From contig CAAFPB010000493.1 of the NCBI GenBank assembly GCA_900764725.1, forward strand, positions 1 through 22,446: a stretch of DNA of 22,446 bases. The letters are read 5' to 3'. Positions 6,069-13,887 of this stretch are shown piece after piece. A model generated the notes under the pieces. The model searched no databases and was not told the origin of the DNA. It saw only the letters and a list, made by a program, of their open reading frames with translations. The translations under genes and the position numbers were made by a program. Source of the DNA: an uncultured Catenibacterium sp. GTDB taxonomy: Bacteria > Bacillota_I > Bacilli_A > Erysipelotrichales > Coprobacillaceae. Every line of letters starts with the position of its first letter. The stretch's first letter is position 1.

Positions 6069-7373
6069 TCTTTTCGTAAATATAAATGCAACACCAGGAT
6101 CTTTATTTTCAGCATGAATATCATAGCCATACATATCCGCAATCTTAGCTACAATAGAAAGACCTAAACCAAACTGACCCTTTACTCCTTTTACATAAGG
6201 GTTAAAGAGATCTTCTTTCTTATCTTCATCAATAGGATCACCATCATTATAAATAATGAGTGTATCTTTCTTTAATGTAATCATAATCACAGATTTCATA
6301 TAACGTGAGGCATTATCAATAATGTTTTCTATTGCTACACGCCAATGTTCTGCATTACCAATAAAAGCTACATCATCTAAGTCTGTTTCTATATGGATAT
6401 GCTGCATTGCTTCCATCTGCATCACAATATGTTCAATTAAGTCTTTAATAGGGAAAGGTTTTAATTCACTTTCTTCTGCACTTAAGTAATCTAGTCTGTT
6501 TAAATAAAGTAATGATTTGACTTTATGTTCTAAACGATCTGCATTTTCTAAGATTACATCCATGGAACTATCCTTATCACCATATGGGTAGATATCATCC
6601 TTAACACTTTGTCCATATGTTTTAATTAATGCGATAGGTGTTTTTAAATCATGAGAAATGTTATGAATCATTTCTTCTTTAACCTTTTCCTGTTTCAATA
6701 ATTCATCCTTCATTGTGACAATCGCATTACCTACAACACCTATTTCATCTTGTCGATCCATTACTAGAGTAGCTTCTTCACGATTGGCGATAGAGTCTAC
6801 ATAAGTCTTGATCTTCTTTAAAGGACGAATAAGAGAAATAACCCATAATACAAGAACCAACGCAAAGATAGTCAATACTGCATAAAGAATATAAATAATA
6901 CGATTACGTATATCTGTGATCAGCTTATCTGAATATGAATTAGACATAATAGAAATCAAATACTCATCATCCACCTTCATAATACGATAATAATAGGTTT
7001 CTCTCGCATAAGTCCCTTTACTTTCTATTGTATTATGTCTCCTGCTATTCACAATTTTCTCTAAATCACGACCAAATAAATAGTTATATAGTAATGTCAA
7101 TGTAGTGGCATCTCCATGAAGATTACTAAATGTGAAGGCATTTTCTGTAGGATCATAGACAATTGTATAGATTGCCTTCTCTTTATTATTAGAAGGCATA
7201 AAGTCATATTCTACAGAATCTCTTTGTGATGTCTCTAGTTTTTCATACATCTGATCATCAATAATATCATGCACATTAGAATCTACAGCCGGCATTACAA
7301 CAGCCACTAACATAATAGCTAAGCCAAGAATTACTACAAGAAGCTGTTTTAATAAAGAAAGAGATTTAAACAT
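6060..7373 (-). CDS. sensor histidine kinase (two-component system)
   Basis: The protein has 437 residues. TM1 (about 10-30) and TM2 (about 158-181) flank an extracytoplasmic sensing domain of roughly 125 residues. A HAMP linker follows (182-235, with the RPLKKIKTYVDSI motif). The HisKA dimer domain carries the phospho-accepting H241 in MIHNISHDLKTPIALIK. The catalytic ATPase domain has the N box ENIIDNASRY (349-358), the G1 box YNDGDPID (375-382) and the G2 box GQFGLGLSIV (399-408). Its ATG overlaps the response-regulator stop (TAATG) and no good SD is visible, so translation probably depends on coupling. The stimulus is unknown. Its position downstream of the c-di-AMP and wall-precursor genes would fit a cell-envelope sensor, but that is inference. 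Confidence 0.95.
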   Translation of the reverse strand: MFKSLSLLKQLLVVILGLAIMLVAVVMPAVDSNVHDIIDDQMYEKLETSQRDSVEYDFMPSNNKEKAIYTIVYDPTENAFTFSNLHGDATTLTLLYNYLFGRDLEKIVNSRRHNTIESKGTYARETYYYRIMKVDDEYLISIMSNSYSDKLITDIRNRIIYILYAVLTIFALVLVLWVISLIRPLKKIKTYVDSIANREEATLVMDRQDEIGVVGNAIVTMKDELLKQEKVKEEMIHNISHDLKTPIALIKTYGQSVKDDIYPYGDKDSSMDVILENADRLEHKVKSLLYLNRLDYLSAEESELKPFPIKDLIEHIVMQMEAMQHIHIETDLDDVAFIGNAEHWRVAIENIIDNASRYMKSVIMITLKKDTLIIYNDGDPIDEDKKEDLFNPYVKGVKGQFGLGLSIVAKIADMYGYDIHAENKDPGVAFIFTKRAS

Positions 7374-8026
7374 TAGTCTAATCTATAGCCAAAACCATAG
7401 ATTGTCTTAATATTGATATTTGGCATCTTCTTTCTTAAACGTCTTAAAGTATCATCTACAACACGGTCACTACCAAAATAGTTTTCATCCCAGACACGTG
7501 TTAAGACCTGTTCACGAGAAATCGCAATACCTTTATTCTTCATAAAATAAAGAAGTAATTCATATTCCTTAGTAGTGAGATCTATTTCATGGCCATTCTC
7601 TAATACTTTACGTTTAGATTCATCTACCATATAACCATCAATATCAATCATTTCAGTATCTTTATAAACACGTTTTAAGACATTATGAATACGAAGAATA
7701 ACTTCCTTCATATTAAATGGTTTAGTGATATATTCATCACAGCCCTTTTCTAAACCAATAATACGGTCAAAATCTTGATCTCTTGCAGACATAAAGACAA
7801 TAGGCATATCAGGATGCTTTGATTTAATTGCTGTTAATAAATCAAAACCACTATTCTTATCAAGCATAATATCTACTAACCATAAATGCACATCATCATC
7901 ACAATGCATTAAAGCTTCATCATAAGTATAGAAAGAAGTACATTCATATCCTTCTTTTTCTAAATAAGTTCTTACTATATCATTCAAGTGTTTCTCATCA
8001 TCAATAATATTAATTTTGTATTTCAA
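7373..8026 (-). CDS. OmpR/PhoB-family response regulator
   Basis: I choose a TTG start at 8026, because GGAGG in GGGAGGTGAG (8031-8040) lies 8 bases upstream and the protein then begins MKYKINIIDDE, as receiver domains do; the ATG at 8071 would add an unrelated 15-residue leader. This gives 217 residues. The receiver domain (1-115) has the acidic pair D9/D10, phospho-acceptor D52 (LVDIML), switch residue S in VFMSARD, and K in ITKPFN. The C-terminal winged helix (about 125-217) shows LTTKEYELLLYFMKNKG, the DNA-recognition region VDDTLRRLRKK, and the wing IKTIYGFGYRLD. It is the cognate partner of the kinase gene that overlaps its stop codon. Confidence 0.95.
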   Translation of the reverse strand: MKYKINIIDDEKHLNDIVRTYLEKEGYECTSFYTYDEALMHCDDDVHLWLVDIMLDKNSGFDLLTAIKSKHPDMPIVFMSARDQDFDRIIGLEKGCDEYITKPFNMKEVILRIHNVLKRVYKDTEMIDIDGYMVDESKRKVLENGHEIDLTTKEYELLLYFMKNKGIAISREQVLTRVWDENYFGSDRVVDDTLRRLRKKMPNINIKTIYGFGYRLD

Positions 8027-8047
8027 GAGACTCACCTCCCATATTTC

Positions 8048-8053
8048 ATTATA
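8048..8053 (-). promoter_or_regulatory. putative -10 box of the two-component operon
   Basis: Minus-strand TATAAT (forward 8048-8053) stands ahead of the strong SD of the response regulator. The -35 position at 17 bases reads CTTTCG and falls in the hairpin of the glmM terminator, so the promoter is weak or activator dependent. Confidence 0.4.
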
Positions 8054-8058
8054 AAGTG

Positions 8059-8088
8059 AAAATATTGCCACGAAAGTGGCAATATTTT
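8059..8088 (-). terminator. terminator hairpin after glmM
   Basis: Perfect 13-bp inverted repeat AAAATATTGCCAC (8059-8071) / GTGGCAATATTTT (8076-8088) with a 4-base loop. On the minus strand the stem ends in TTTT only, so termination may be partial, leaving some read-through into the response regulator. Confidence 0.75.
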
Positions 8089-8102
8089 GTTAGATTATGT
8101 GA

Positions 8103-9449
8103 TTATTTAACGGCATAACCTTTTTCTTTAATAAGATTAACGACCTTAAGTACATTCTCATGACAAATTTCATCTGTCTGAGCTTCTACCATGACACGAA
8201 TTAATGGTTCTGTACCAGATTCTCTTACTAAAATACGACCATCATCACCTAATGTTTCTGTCACTTCTTCAATTGCTTTCTTAATATCTTCATCATTTAA
8301 TACTGTAGCTTTATCACTTACACGTACATTGATTAATAACTGTGGATAGATAGTCACTGGTTCAGTTAACTGAGCTAATGTCTTCTTATTTTCAATACAT
8401 GTTTCAAGAATCTTTAATGATGTTAAGATACCATCACCAGTTGTTGCATGTTTAGAGAAGATAATATGACCAGACTGTTCCCCACCAATAACATTACCAT
8501 TAGTCACCATGTTTTCATATACATATTTATCACCAACAGCAGTCTTTGCATAACCAATACCAATCTTATCTAAAGCCTTATAAAGACCAATATTACTCAT
8601 AATTGTAGTAACGATTGTATTGTTTGCGAGTTCATTATTTTTCTTTAATTCCTGACCACATACATAAAGAATTAAGTCACCATCAACAACTCTACCAAAT
8701 TCATCTACAGCTAAACATCTATCAGCATCACCATCAAATGCGAAACCAATATCTAATCCTTTTTCACGTACAAAGTTCTGTAATGCTTCCATATGTGTAG
8801 AACCACAATCAGTATTGATGTTTACTCCATCTGGATGATCATTAATAACATATGTTTCAGCTCCTAATGCATCAAATACTGCTTTTGCGATATTAGATGA
8901 AGCACCATTCGCACAATCTAAACCAACACGTACATTTCTAAATGCACGTTTAGGAATACTCATTAAGTAACCAATATATCTATTTCTACCCATAGAGTAA
9001 TCTAATGCACGACCAATATCATCCTTAGTTGCATATGGAAGTTCATCAGTTAAACCATCAATATACATTTCAATCTGCTTTTCTACTTCAGCATCAAACT
9101 TCTGACCCTTATCATTAATTAACTTGATACCGTTATCATAATAAGGGTTATGTGATGCAGAAATCATGATACCACAATCAAATCCATCAGTTCTTACAAT
9201 ATAAGATACTGAAGGAGTTGTAGTAACATGAAGAAGATATGCATCTGCACCACTTGCAGTTAAACCTGCAACTAATGCATATTCAAACATATAGCTTGAA
9301 CGTCTTGTATCCTTACCAATAACGATTTTAGCCTTATGGTTACGGTTATAATACCAACCTAAATAACGACCTACCTTAAAAGCATGTTCTACTGTTAAAG
9401 TTTTATTTGCTTCTCCTCTAAAACCATCTGTTCCGAAATATTTACCCAT
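8103..9449 (-). CDS. glmM: phosphoglucosamine mutase
   Basis: This enzyme converts glucosamine-6-phosphate to glucosamine-1-phosphate, the step that leads to UDP-GlcNAc for peptidoglycan. With the ATG at 9449 (GAGAGGA about 7 bases upstream) the protein has 448 residues and starts MGKYFGTDGFRGEAN, exactly as the family does; the in-frame ATG at 9476 would overlap cdaR. Active-site motifs are ISASHNP with the phosphoserine S99, the metal-binding DGDADR in FAFDGDADRCLAV, the sugar-binding GGEQSGH, and the C-terminal phosphate-binding RESGTEPLIRVM. It is the third gene of cdaA-cdaR-glmM, an order conserved in Firmicutes, where GlmM binds and inhibits the cyclase CdaA (family knowledge). Confidence 0.98.
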   Translation of the reverse strand: MGKYFGTDGFRGEANKTLTVEHAFKVGRYLGWYYNRNHKAKIVIGKDTRRSSYMFEYALVAGLTASGADAYLLHVTTTPSVSYIVRTDGFDCGIMISASHNPYYDNGIKLINDKGQKFDAEVEKQIEMYIDGLTDELPYATKDDIGRALDYSMGRNRYIGYLMSIPKRAFRNVRVGLDCANGASSNIAKAVFDALGAETYVINDHPDGVNINTDCGSTHMEALQNFVREKGLDIGFAFDGDADRCLAVDEFGRVVDGDLILYVCGQELKKNNELANNTIVTTIMSNIGLYKALDKIGIGYAKTAVGDKYVYENMVTNGNVIGGEQSGHIIFSKHATTGDGILTSLKILETCIENKKTLAQLTEPVTIYPQLLINVRVSDKATVLNDEDIKKAIEEVTETLGDDGRILVRESGTEPLIRVMVEAQTDEICHENVLKVVNLIKEKGYAVK

Positions 9450-9462
9450 TTTTTTGTCCTCT

Positions 9463-10572
9463 CTATTTCTTTTCAATAAACATTGTCACATCAACAGTTG
9501 TCTGTGACATCTTGTTTATCTTGTCATTCCCCTGCAATGCAATACCAGATAATGTTGTTGATCCTGATAAATTAGAAATATCTACCTGACAAGTAATATA
9601 GTTAATATCACTAATATCAGTACGCTTACCATAAATAGTTACAGTAGAGCTAGATAGTTTATAATTTGTCATTTCATAGCCATCCTGCAATTGACCAACA
9701 AATTCCGGCTTAACTGGCACTTCCTTAGAATAAGAATCCACATGACAGCTGACATTCACCTTTTCTGGTGCGATTGTACATTGTACTTCATTACCATCGG
9801 CATCATATGCTTTAATTTCACATGCCTGCTGGAATGCCTTTGTCTTGTCTTCTACATCAATAAGTGCCTGGACCTTATCAATCTTATCCAGATTATTCTG
9901 TGTCGCTGTTATTGTAACACGTTTTGTAGATATTGTATCGACTGAAACGCTATATTTTTCATTTAATTTATCTTGATTAATAAACTTATATCCTAAGTCA
10001 AACTTAGCATCTACCTTAGGTAGAATCTTAATAGTCACTGTTTCAGGAATCAACATAACAGTCAGATCACTATCGAAATTTCTTGTTTTTAATGTAACAT
10101 GATGTGTTCCTTCATTATATTCAGATAAATCACAATAAACTTCATAGTTACTAGTCAACTTAGTTGTATAGATATCCATAGAAGGACCAATTAATCCTAT
10201 TTCTACTGTTGCAGGAAGTCCTGATACCTCATAACCTTCCTTTAACCCTTCGACTTGTACTGGTACTTTCTTTAAAGTTGCCCCTGCAGTTGTAGAATTC
10301 ATTACATCTCCACCAGAGAATGAAACAAATAAAAATACTGCAAGCACAAACGAAAGAATACGTACAGAATGCTTATTTTCAAGAAGCTTATCTAATAGCT
10401 TATTAAAGTAGTTATAGCCTGAAGAGAACTTCTCTACAGTTTTAGTATAAGTCTGTTCTCTTTCTTCTTTTTTAGCTTCTGTCTTCTCTTTATCAGACTT
10501 TTCTTCTTTCATGAACTGTAAAAAGAAATCCGTAGTAGAATCCGTCTGTTTCTTTTTCTTAGGATCACTCAT
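9463..10572 (-). CDS. cdaR: CdaR, YbbR-domain regulator of c-di-AMP cyclase
   Basis: With the ATG at 10572 (GGTGG about 8 bases upstream) the protein has 369 residues. An ATG at 10593 is less likely because it lies further into cdaA. The first 65 residues are a charged Lys/Glu-rich cytoplasmic region, unusually long for this family. One membrane helix follows (about 70-87, VRILSFVLAVFLFVSF). The rest is extracytoplasmic and built of about three YbbR repeats, recognisable by VPVQVEGLKEGYEV, PETVTIKILPKVD and VPVKPEFVGQLQDGYEM, each ending in a VTI or VEI strand. It overlaps the cdaA stop by 8 bases (ATGAGTGA) and is followed 13 bases later by glmM. In related bacteria CdaR binds CdaA in the membrane and modulates its activity. 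Confidence 0.93.
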   Translation of the reverse strand: MSDPKKKKQTDSTTDFFLQFMKEEKSDKEKTEAKKEEREQTYTKTVEKFSSGYNYFNKLLDKLLENKHSVRILSFVLAVFLFVSFSGGDVMNSTTAGATLKKVPVQVEGLKEGYEVSGLPATVEIGLIGPSMDIYTTKLTSNYEVYCDLSEYNEGTHHVTLKTRNFDSDLTVMLIPETVTIKILPKVDAKFDLGYKFINQDKLNEKYSVSVDTISTKRVTITATQNNLDKIDKVQALIDVEDKTKAFQQACEIKAYDADGNEVQCTIAPEKVNVSCHVDSYSKEVPVKPEFVGQLQDGYEMTNYKLSSSTVTIYGKRTDISDINYITCQVDISNLSGSTTLSGIALQGNDKINKMSQTTVDVTMFIEKK

Positions 10573-11365
10573 GGTTTTCACCACCTTCATCATACCAGTT
10601 CAACTCTGCAATCAATTTAGAACGTAACTCATTCAAGTTAATTCTTGTCAATTCTCCATTAGCCGCAAAGCTGACATTTCCTGTTTCTTCAGATACAACC
10701 ACTGTCAAAGAATCAGTGATTTCACTAATACCAATTGCTGCTCTATGTCTTGCCCCATACTGTGAAGGAATTTCCTTATTAGTAGGAGGATAGAAACAGG
10801 CAGAAGCAACAATCATATCATTCTTAATAATTGTAGCTCCATCATGAAGAGGTGTGCCTTCATAAAAGATTGTAGTAAGAAGTTCTGCCTTAATAGAAGC
10901 AGAAACCTTGACACCTGTATTAATGAAGTCCTGTAGAGACTGACGACGTTCAAATGTAATGAGTGCTCCTGTTTTATCCTTAGACATAGTTGTAATAGAT
11001 TCAACAAGTTCATCCATAGCACGTTCTCTCTCATCATCAGATAAACGATGTTCTACCTCATTTTTAGTCTGTCCCATCTTCTCTAATAAAACACGTATTT
11101 CTGGCTGGAAGATGACTACTATAGCCAATACTCCCCATGTAATCACTGCATCTACAATAGTACCAAGAGTCACTAATCCTAGAACACTTGTAATAGCTTT
11201 AACAAGAAGAACTACAATAACTCCTTTAAACAACTGCATAGTACGCATGTTTGTCTTAAACATCATGATACCATAGTATAATAAAACCCATACTGCCAAC
11301 AAATCAATAGCCGATTTTACAAACTTCCAAATTATTGGTAATTCCGACGTAATAATATTAATCAT
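10565..11365 (-). CDS. cdaA: diadenylate cyclase CdaA (c-di-AMP synthase)
   Basis: The enzyme joins two ATP molecules to give the second messenger c-di-AMP, which governs potassium and osmolyte homeostasis. With the ATG at 11365 (GAGG about 8 bases upstream) the protein has 266 residues, the usual length; the upstream ATG at 11419 lies above the promoter. Three membrane helices fill residues 15-92. The DAC domain (about 100-255) has both signature motifs: DGA (175-177, in PLHDGATII) and RHR (206-208, in GARHRAAIGISE). It is the first gene of cdaA-cdaR-glmM and has an extended -10 promoter, divergent from pduL. Confidence 0.98.
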   Translation of the reverse strand: MINIITSELPIIWKFVKSAIDLLAVWVLLYYGIMMFKTNMRTMQLFKGVIVVLLVKAITSVLGLVTLGTIVDAVITWGVLAIVVIFQPEIRVLLEKMGQTKNEVEHRLSDDERERAMDELVESITTMSKDKTGALITFERRQSLQDFINTGVKVSASIKAELLTTIFYEGTPLHDGATIIKNDMIVASACFYPPTNKEIPSQYGARHRAAIGISEITDSLTVVVSEETGNVSFAANGELTRINLNELRSKLIAELNWYDEGGENHE

Positions 11366-11387
11366 AACATCAACCTCACTTACAAAT

Positions 11388-11396
11388 ATTATAGCA
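11388..11396 (-). promoter_or_regulatory. extended -10 promoter of cdaA-cdaR-glmM
   Basis: The minus strand reads TGC-TATAAT (forward 11388-11396), the extended -10 pattern. The -35 position at 17 bases is a weak TTTTCA. It lies 23 bases upstream of the cdaA ATG. Confidence 0.65.
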
Positions 11397-11460
11397 GTTT
11401 TATAAATTAATGAAAACAAACATTGATGTGTTACACTTATACATATTTGTCAAGTAAGCC

Positions 11461-11489
11461 TTTTCAAATAAAGAAAAAGGGTGTACAAT
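11461..11489 (+). promoter_or_regulatory. promoter of pduL
   Basis: TTTTCA (11461-11466) and TACAAT (11484-11489) have 17-base spacing, followed by AGGAGG (11498-11503) and the ATG at 11510. The -35 box is poor; a better-looking TTGTCA at 11447-11452 is 31 bases away and cannot pair with this -10. Confidence 0.5.
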
Positions 11490-11509
11490 ACGTGACTAGG
11501 AGGCAGATT

Positions 11510-12079
11510 ATGAATAACAAGATTATTATTGAAACTTCAGCTAGACATATTCATTTAAGTCAGGCTGATTTAGAAACTTTATTTGGTGAAGGTTATGAAT
11601 TAACTAAGAAGAAGGATCTTTCTCAGCCAGGTCAGTTTGCATGTGCTGAAAAGGTAAAAGTAGTAGGCGCTAGAGGCGAAAAAGCTATGTCTGTTCTTGG
11701 TCCTGTAAGAGAATATACACAGATTGAATTAGCTCTTACTGATGCAAGAGCTTTAGGTTTAGATGCACCTGTAAGAGGTTCTGGTGACCTTGCTGGTAGT
11801 GGAGCATGTAAATTAGTTGGTCCTAAGGGTGAAGTTGAATTAAGTGAAGGCGTTATTGCTGCAAAGCGTCATATCCACTTCTCTCCAGAAGATGCAGAAG
11901 CTATGGGTATTAAAGACCGTCAGGTTGTAAAGGTAGAAGTTGAAACAAATGGTCGTTCATTAGTATTTGGTGATGTTATGTGCCGTGTTAAAGATACTTA
12001 TGCTACATTCATGCATATTGATACTGATGAATCAAATGCTGCTGGTGGACCTAAAGAAGGAAAAATTATTATCGACTAA
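11510..12079 (+). CDS. pduL: PduL-type phosphate acyltransferase (PTAC)
   Basis: This zinc enzyme transfers an acyl group between CoA and phosphate (propanoyl- or acetyl-CoA to the acyl phosphate), allowing ATP formation by an acyl kinase. With the ATG at 11510 (AGGAGG 6 bases upstream) the protein has 189 residues. The two similar halves carry the zinc-binding RHIHLS (H13, H15) and KRHIHFS (H121, H123), with H169 in FMHIDTDESNAAG and the phosphate-binding arginine R89 in APVRGSGDL. The in-frame ATG at 11423 lies upstream of the promoter and is not the start. The protein starts directly at the catalytic core, with no N-terminal encapsulation peptide, and no microcompartment shell gene is near. 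A general Pta-like role in acetate or propionate fermentation is therefore more likely than a microcompartment role. Confidence 0.95.
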   Translation: MNNKIIIETSARHIHLSQADLETLFGEGYELTKKKDLSQPGQFACAEKVKVVGARGEKAMSVLGPVREYTQIELALTDARALGLDAPVRGSGDLAGSGACKLVGPKGEVELSEGVIAAKRHIHFSPEDAEAMGIKDRQVVKVEVETNGRSLVFGDVMCRVKDTYATFMHIDTDESNAAGGPKEGKIIID

Positions 12080-12083
12080 TATT

Positions 12084-12114
12084 AAAGGAGAAGCGTAGAT
12101 TGCTTCTCCTTTTT
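12084..12114 (+). terminator. intrinsic terminator of pduL (probably bidirectional)
   Basis: Perfect 11-bp stem AAAGGAGAAGC (12084-12094) / GCTTCTCCTTT (12102-12112) with a 7-base loop and a T run (12110-12114). The convergent flavodoxin gene ends at 12113, and on that strand the U tract is shorter. Confidence 0.88.
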
Positions 12115-12634
12115 ATCTGGTTGCATAGTTTTCAATTCTTTTAATCTTTTGTGAGAATAATTCTATTTCATGATTATCGAAATTCTCAAAGATATTCACA
12201 TGATGTTCTTTAGGAATAATTGGTCTATTCTTATTCATGACTGCAAGAACCATCTTTTCTTGAATACTTAAATCAGGATAATAAATAGCCCCACCTAGTC
12301 CTGCCATTGTCGTTACATTCTTTAGAATAGAATAATCAAATTCTTTTGTAATATAGCTCATGAATTCAGTATGGAATAAAGCTGTAATATAAATAGAATA
12401 ATGCTTCTTGATCAGTAATCCCTGATTCTTCTTAATAAAATCCACCATTTTAGGATCAAGTGCACCATAATAAACAGGTACACCTAATACAATCGTATCT
12501 GTCTTTTCTAAGACAGCCATATCTAATTCATCTAAGTTCATTAATGTACATGTATGATCAAGATATGTATTAATGACACGTGCTATTTTGGCTGTTGCGC
12601 CATGTTTTGATGTATAGAGTATTGTAATCATCAT
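12113..12634 (-). CDS. flavodoxin-domain protein
   Basis: The protein has 173 residues from the ATG at 12634 (GGAG 5 bases upstream; the next codon is also ATG, and two GTG codons precede). It opens with ITILYTSKHGATAKIA, the flavodoxin phosphate-binding loop (T8-T14) for FMN. GVPVYYGALDPKMVDFI (51-67) is the second FMN-contacting loop, of the kind seen in HemG-type and other flavodoxin-domain proteins. The C-terminal third is helical and charged. It is probably a cytoplasmic FMN protein in electron transfer or a menaquinone-type oxidoreduction. The length exceeds that of a classical short-chain flavodoxin, and the HemG function is not shown, since no haem genes are near. Confidence 0.82.
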   Translation of the reverse strand: MMITILYTSKHGATAKIARVINTYLDHTCTLMNLDELDMAVLEKTDTIVLGVPVYYGALDPKMVDFIKKNQGLLIKKHYSIYITALFHTEFMSYITKEFDYSILKNVTTMAGLGGAIYYPDLSIQEKMVLAVMNKNRPIIPKEHHVNIFENFDNHEIELFSQKIKRIENYATR

Positions 12635-12676
12635 CACCACTCCCCTTTACATAATTCTAAACTAATTAACATAAAT

Positions 12677-12700
12677 AAAAAAGTGCCGAAGCACTTTTTT
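12677..12700 (-). terminator. intrinsic terminator of the HU gene
   Basis: Perfect 10-bp stem AAAAAAGTGC (12677-12686) / GCACTTTTTT (12691-12700). The minus-strand loop is TTCG, a stable tetraloop, and the stem ends in six T. Confidence 0.93.
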
Positions 12701-12704
12701 AATA

Positions 12705-12980
12705 TTATTTATTTACTGCATCTTTAAGTGTAGAACTTGCTTTAAAAGCTGGTACCTTGCTTGCAGCGATTTCGATAGTTTCACGAGTTCTAGGATTAAT
12801 ACCAGTTCTCGCTTTTCTTTCTCTTACTTCAAAAGTTCCAAGACCCTTTAAAGCAACCTTATCACCTTCAACAAGTGCTTCTGATACTGCATTCACTAAC
12901 GCATTGATTGCACGTTCTGCATCAGCTTTAGTTAATGAAGCACCTTCTGCAACCTTTTCTACTAATTCATTTTTCTTCAT
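12705..12980 (-). CDS. hup: HU family DNA-binding protein
   Basis: This is a nucleoid-associated histone-like dimer that bends DNA. The protein has 91 residues. It opens with MKKNELVEKVAE, and the helical dimer body (1-45) carries LTKADAERAINALVNAVSEAL. The signature GLGTFEVRERKARTGINPRTRE (46-67) supplies the beta saddle and the DNA-intercalating R-x-G-x-N-P loop (P63). The C-terminal helix is FKASSTLKDAVNK. SD AGGAAG lies about 10 bases upstream, and an extended -10 promoter and a strong terminator make it a free-standing gene, as is usual for hup. Confidence 0.97.
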   Translation of the reverse strand: MKKNELVEKVAEGASLTKADAERAINALVNAVSEALVEGDKVALKGLGTFEVRERKARTGINPRTRETIEIAASKVPAFKASSTLKDAVNK

Positions 12981-13013
12981 GAATAGATACTTCCTTTCTT
13001 TTTGACTTGTTCC

Positions 13014-13022
13014 ATTATACCA
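13014..13022 (-). promoter_or_regulatory. extended -10 promoter of the HU gene
   Basis: The minus strand reads TGG-TATAAT (forward 13014-13022), an extended -10. The -35 position at 17 bases reads TATACG. No terminator separates the upstream RpiR gene (ending at 13046), so the fumarase transcript may also read into hup. Confidence 0.6.
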
Positions 13023-13045
13023 TTTTGTTGGTACTACGTATATAG

Positions 13046-13885
13046 TTATAATAAATATTGATTATAGAGTAAACCATAACGCAAATAAACAATATTAAAG
13101 AATGAAACTGTATCGATAAAGCCAGAAATAGAAGACTGTGTATAATCACTCTCTTCACCATTCAAATGATAGTAGTAATCTACTTCAGGATTTGTATAAT
13201 CCTTATTCATAGTCACAATTAAAATACGTGCCTTCTGTTTCTTAATACGTGTAATAAGTGAATCAATCAATTCTCTTCTTGCACGTACTGTCACAATGAT
13301 AACCAAATCATTTTCTTCAATGAGATCAAGTCTTTGTACTTCGTCTCCTCTATTCGCAAAAGCATAGAGGAATTTTTCAAGTTTCAACATCTTTAACTGG
13401 AAATCCTGACAGGCAATACGTGAGAACTGATAACCAATCATAAATACCTGAGGTGCATCATGAATAAGTTCACAAATATGATCAATATCTTTAACATCTA
13501 AATGTGCCTGACCTAATTCTAATGATTTCTTTGTATCATCATATACCTTGTTTACAAGATATTGAGGATCCTTCTTAATCTTAAAATCATCATCCATAGA
13601 GAAATGAATTTCATCATGGGCAATCTCTAACGCAATAGCCATTTCTTTCTTAAATGTCGCAAAGTTACGACAATTTAAGTCTTTACAGAATCTTGAGATT
13701 GTTGCTGGAGATGTAAAACATAACTCTGCAAGATCATTAATAGAAATATTTGGAATCTGTTCAAGATGTGTCAATATTGTTTTCGCAATACTATAATACA
13801 TATCCTGTCCAGATGAAAAGTTTACATATGTCATAAGAAGATATAGAATATCTGTCTCGTTATAATCTCTAAATGGTTGATCCAT
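13046..13885 (-). CDS. RpiR/MurR-family transcriptional regulator (downstream copy)
   Basis: The protein has 279 residues. The N-terminal HTH_6 domain (1-80) has the typical LAELCFTSPATISRFCKDLNC recognition unit (52-72). A SIS sugar-isomerase fold follows (about 125-260) with VFMIGYQFSRIACQDFQLKMLKLEKF and NDLVIIVTVRARRELIDSLI. SIS domains in this family bind phosphorylated sugars. The ATG at 13885 has AAGGAG 6 bases upstream, inside the end of the fumarase beta gene, with a gap of only 2 bases; it is therefore co-transcribed. It is a distant paralogue of the RpiR gene that heads the unit. No terminator is seen after it. Confidence 0.92.
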   Translation of the reverse strand: MDQPFRDYNETDILYLLMTYVNFSSGQDMYYSIAKTILTHLEQIPNISINDLAELCFTSPATISRFCKDLNCRNFATFKKEMAIALEIAHDEIHFSMDDDFKIKKDPQYLVNKVYDDTKKSLELGQAHLDVKDIDHICELIHDAPQVFMIGYQFSRIACQDFQLKMLKLEKFLYAFANRGDEVQRLDLIEENDLVIIVTVRARRELIDSLITRIKKQKARILIVTMNKDYTNPEVDYYYHLNGEESDYTQSSISGFIDTVSFFNIVYLRYGLLYNQYLL

Positions 13886-13887
13886 AA

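Noticed and set aside
8027..8071. ATG at 8071 as the start of the response regulator
   Set aside because: It adds 15 residues unlike any receiver domain and lies in the terminator and -10 region; the TTG at 8026 has an excellent SD.
8059..8088. 13-bp dyad as an operator for the two-component operon
   Set aside because: Its position directly after glmM and its stem-loop form fit a terminator better, although a dual role cannot be excluded.
11423..11509. Extended N-terminus of PduL as a possible encapsulation peptide
   Set aside because: The segment lies upstream of the -10 box and SD and reads as cysteine/tyrosine-rich nonsense; the conserved start is at 11510.
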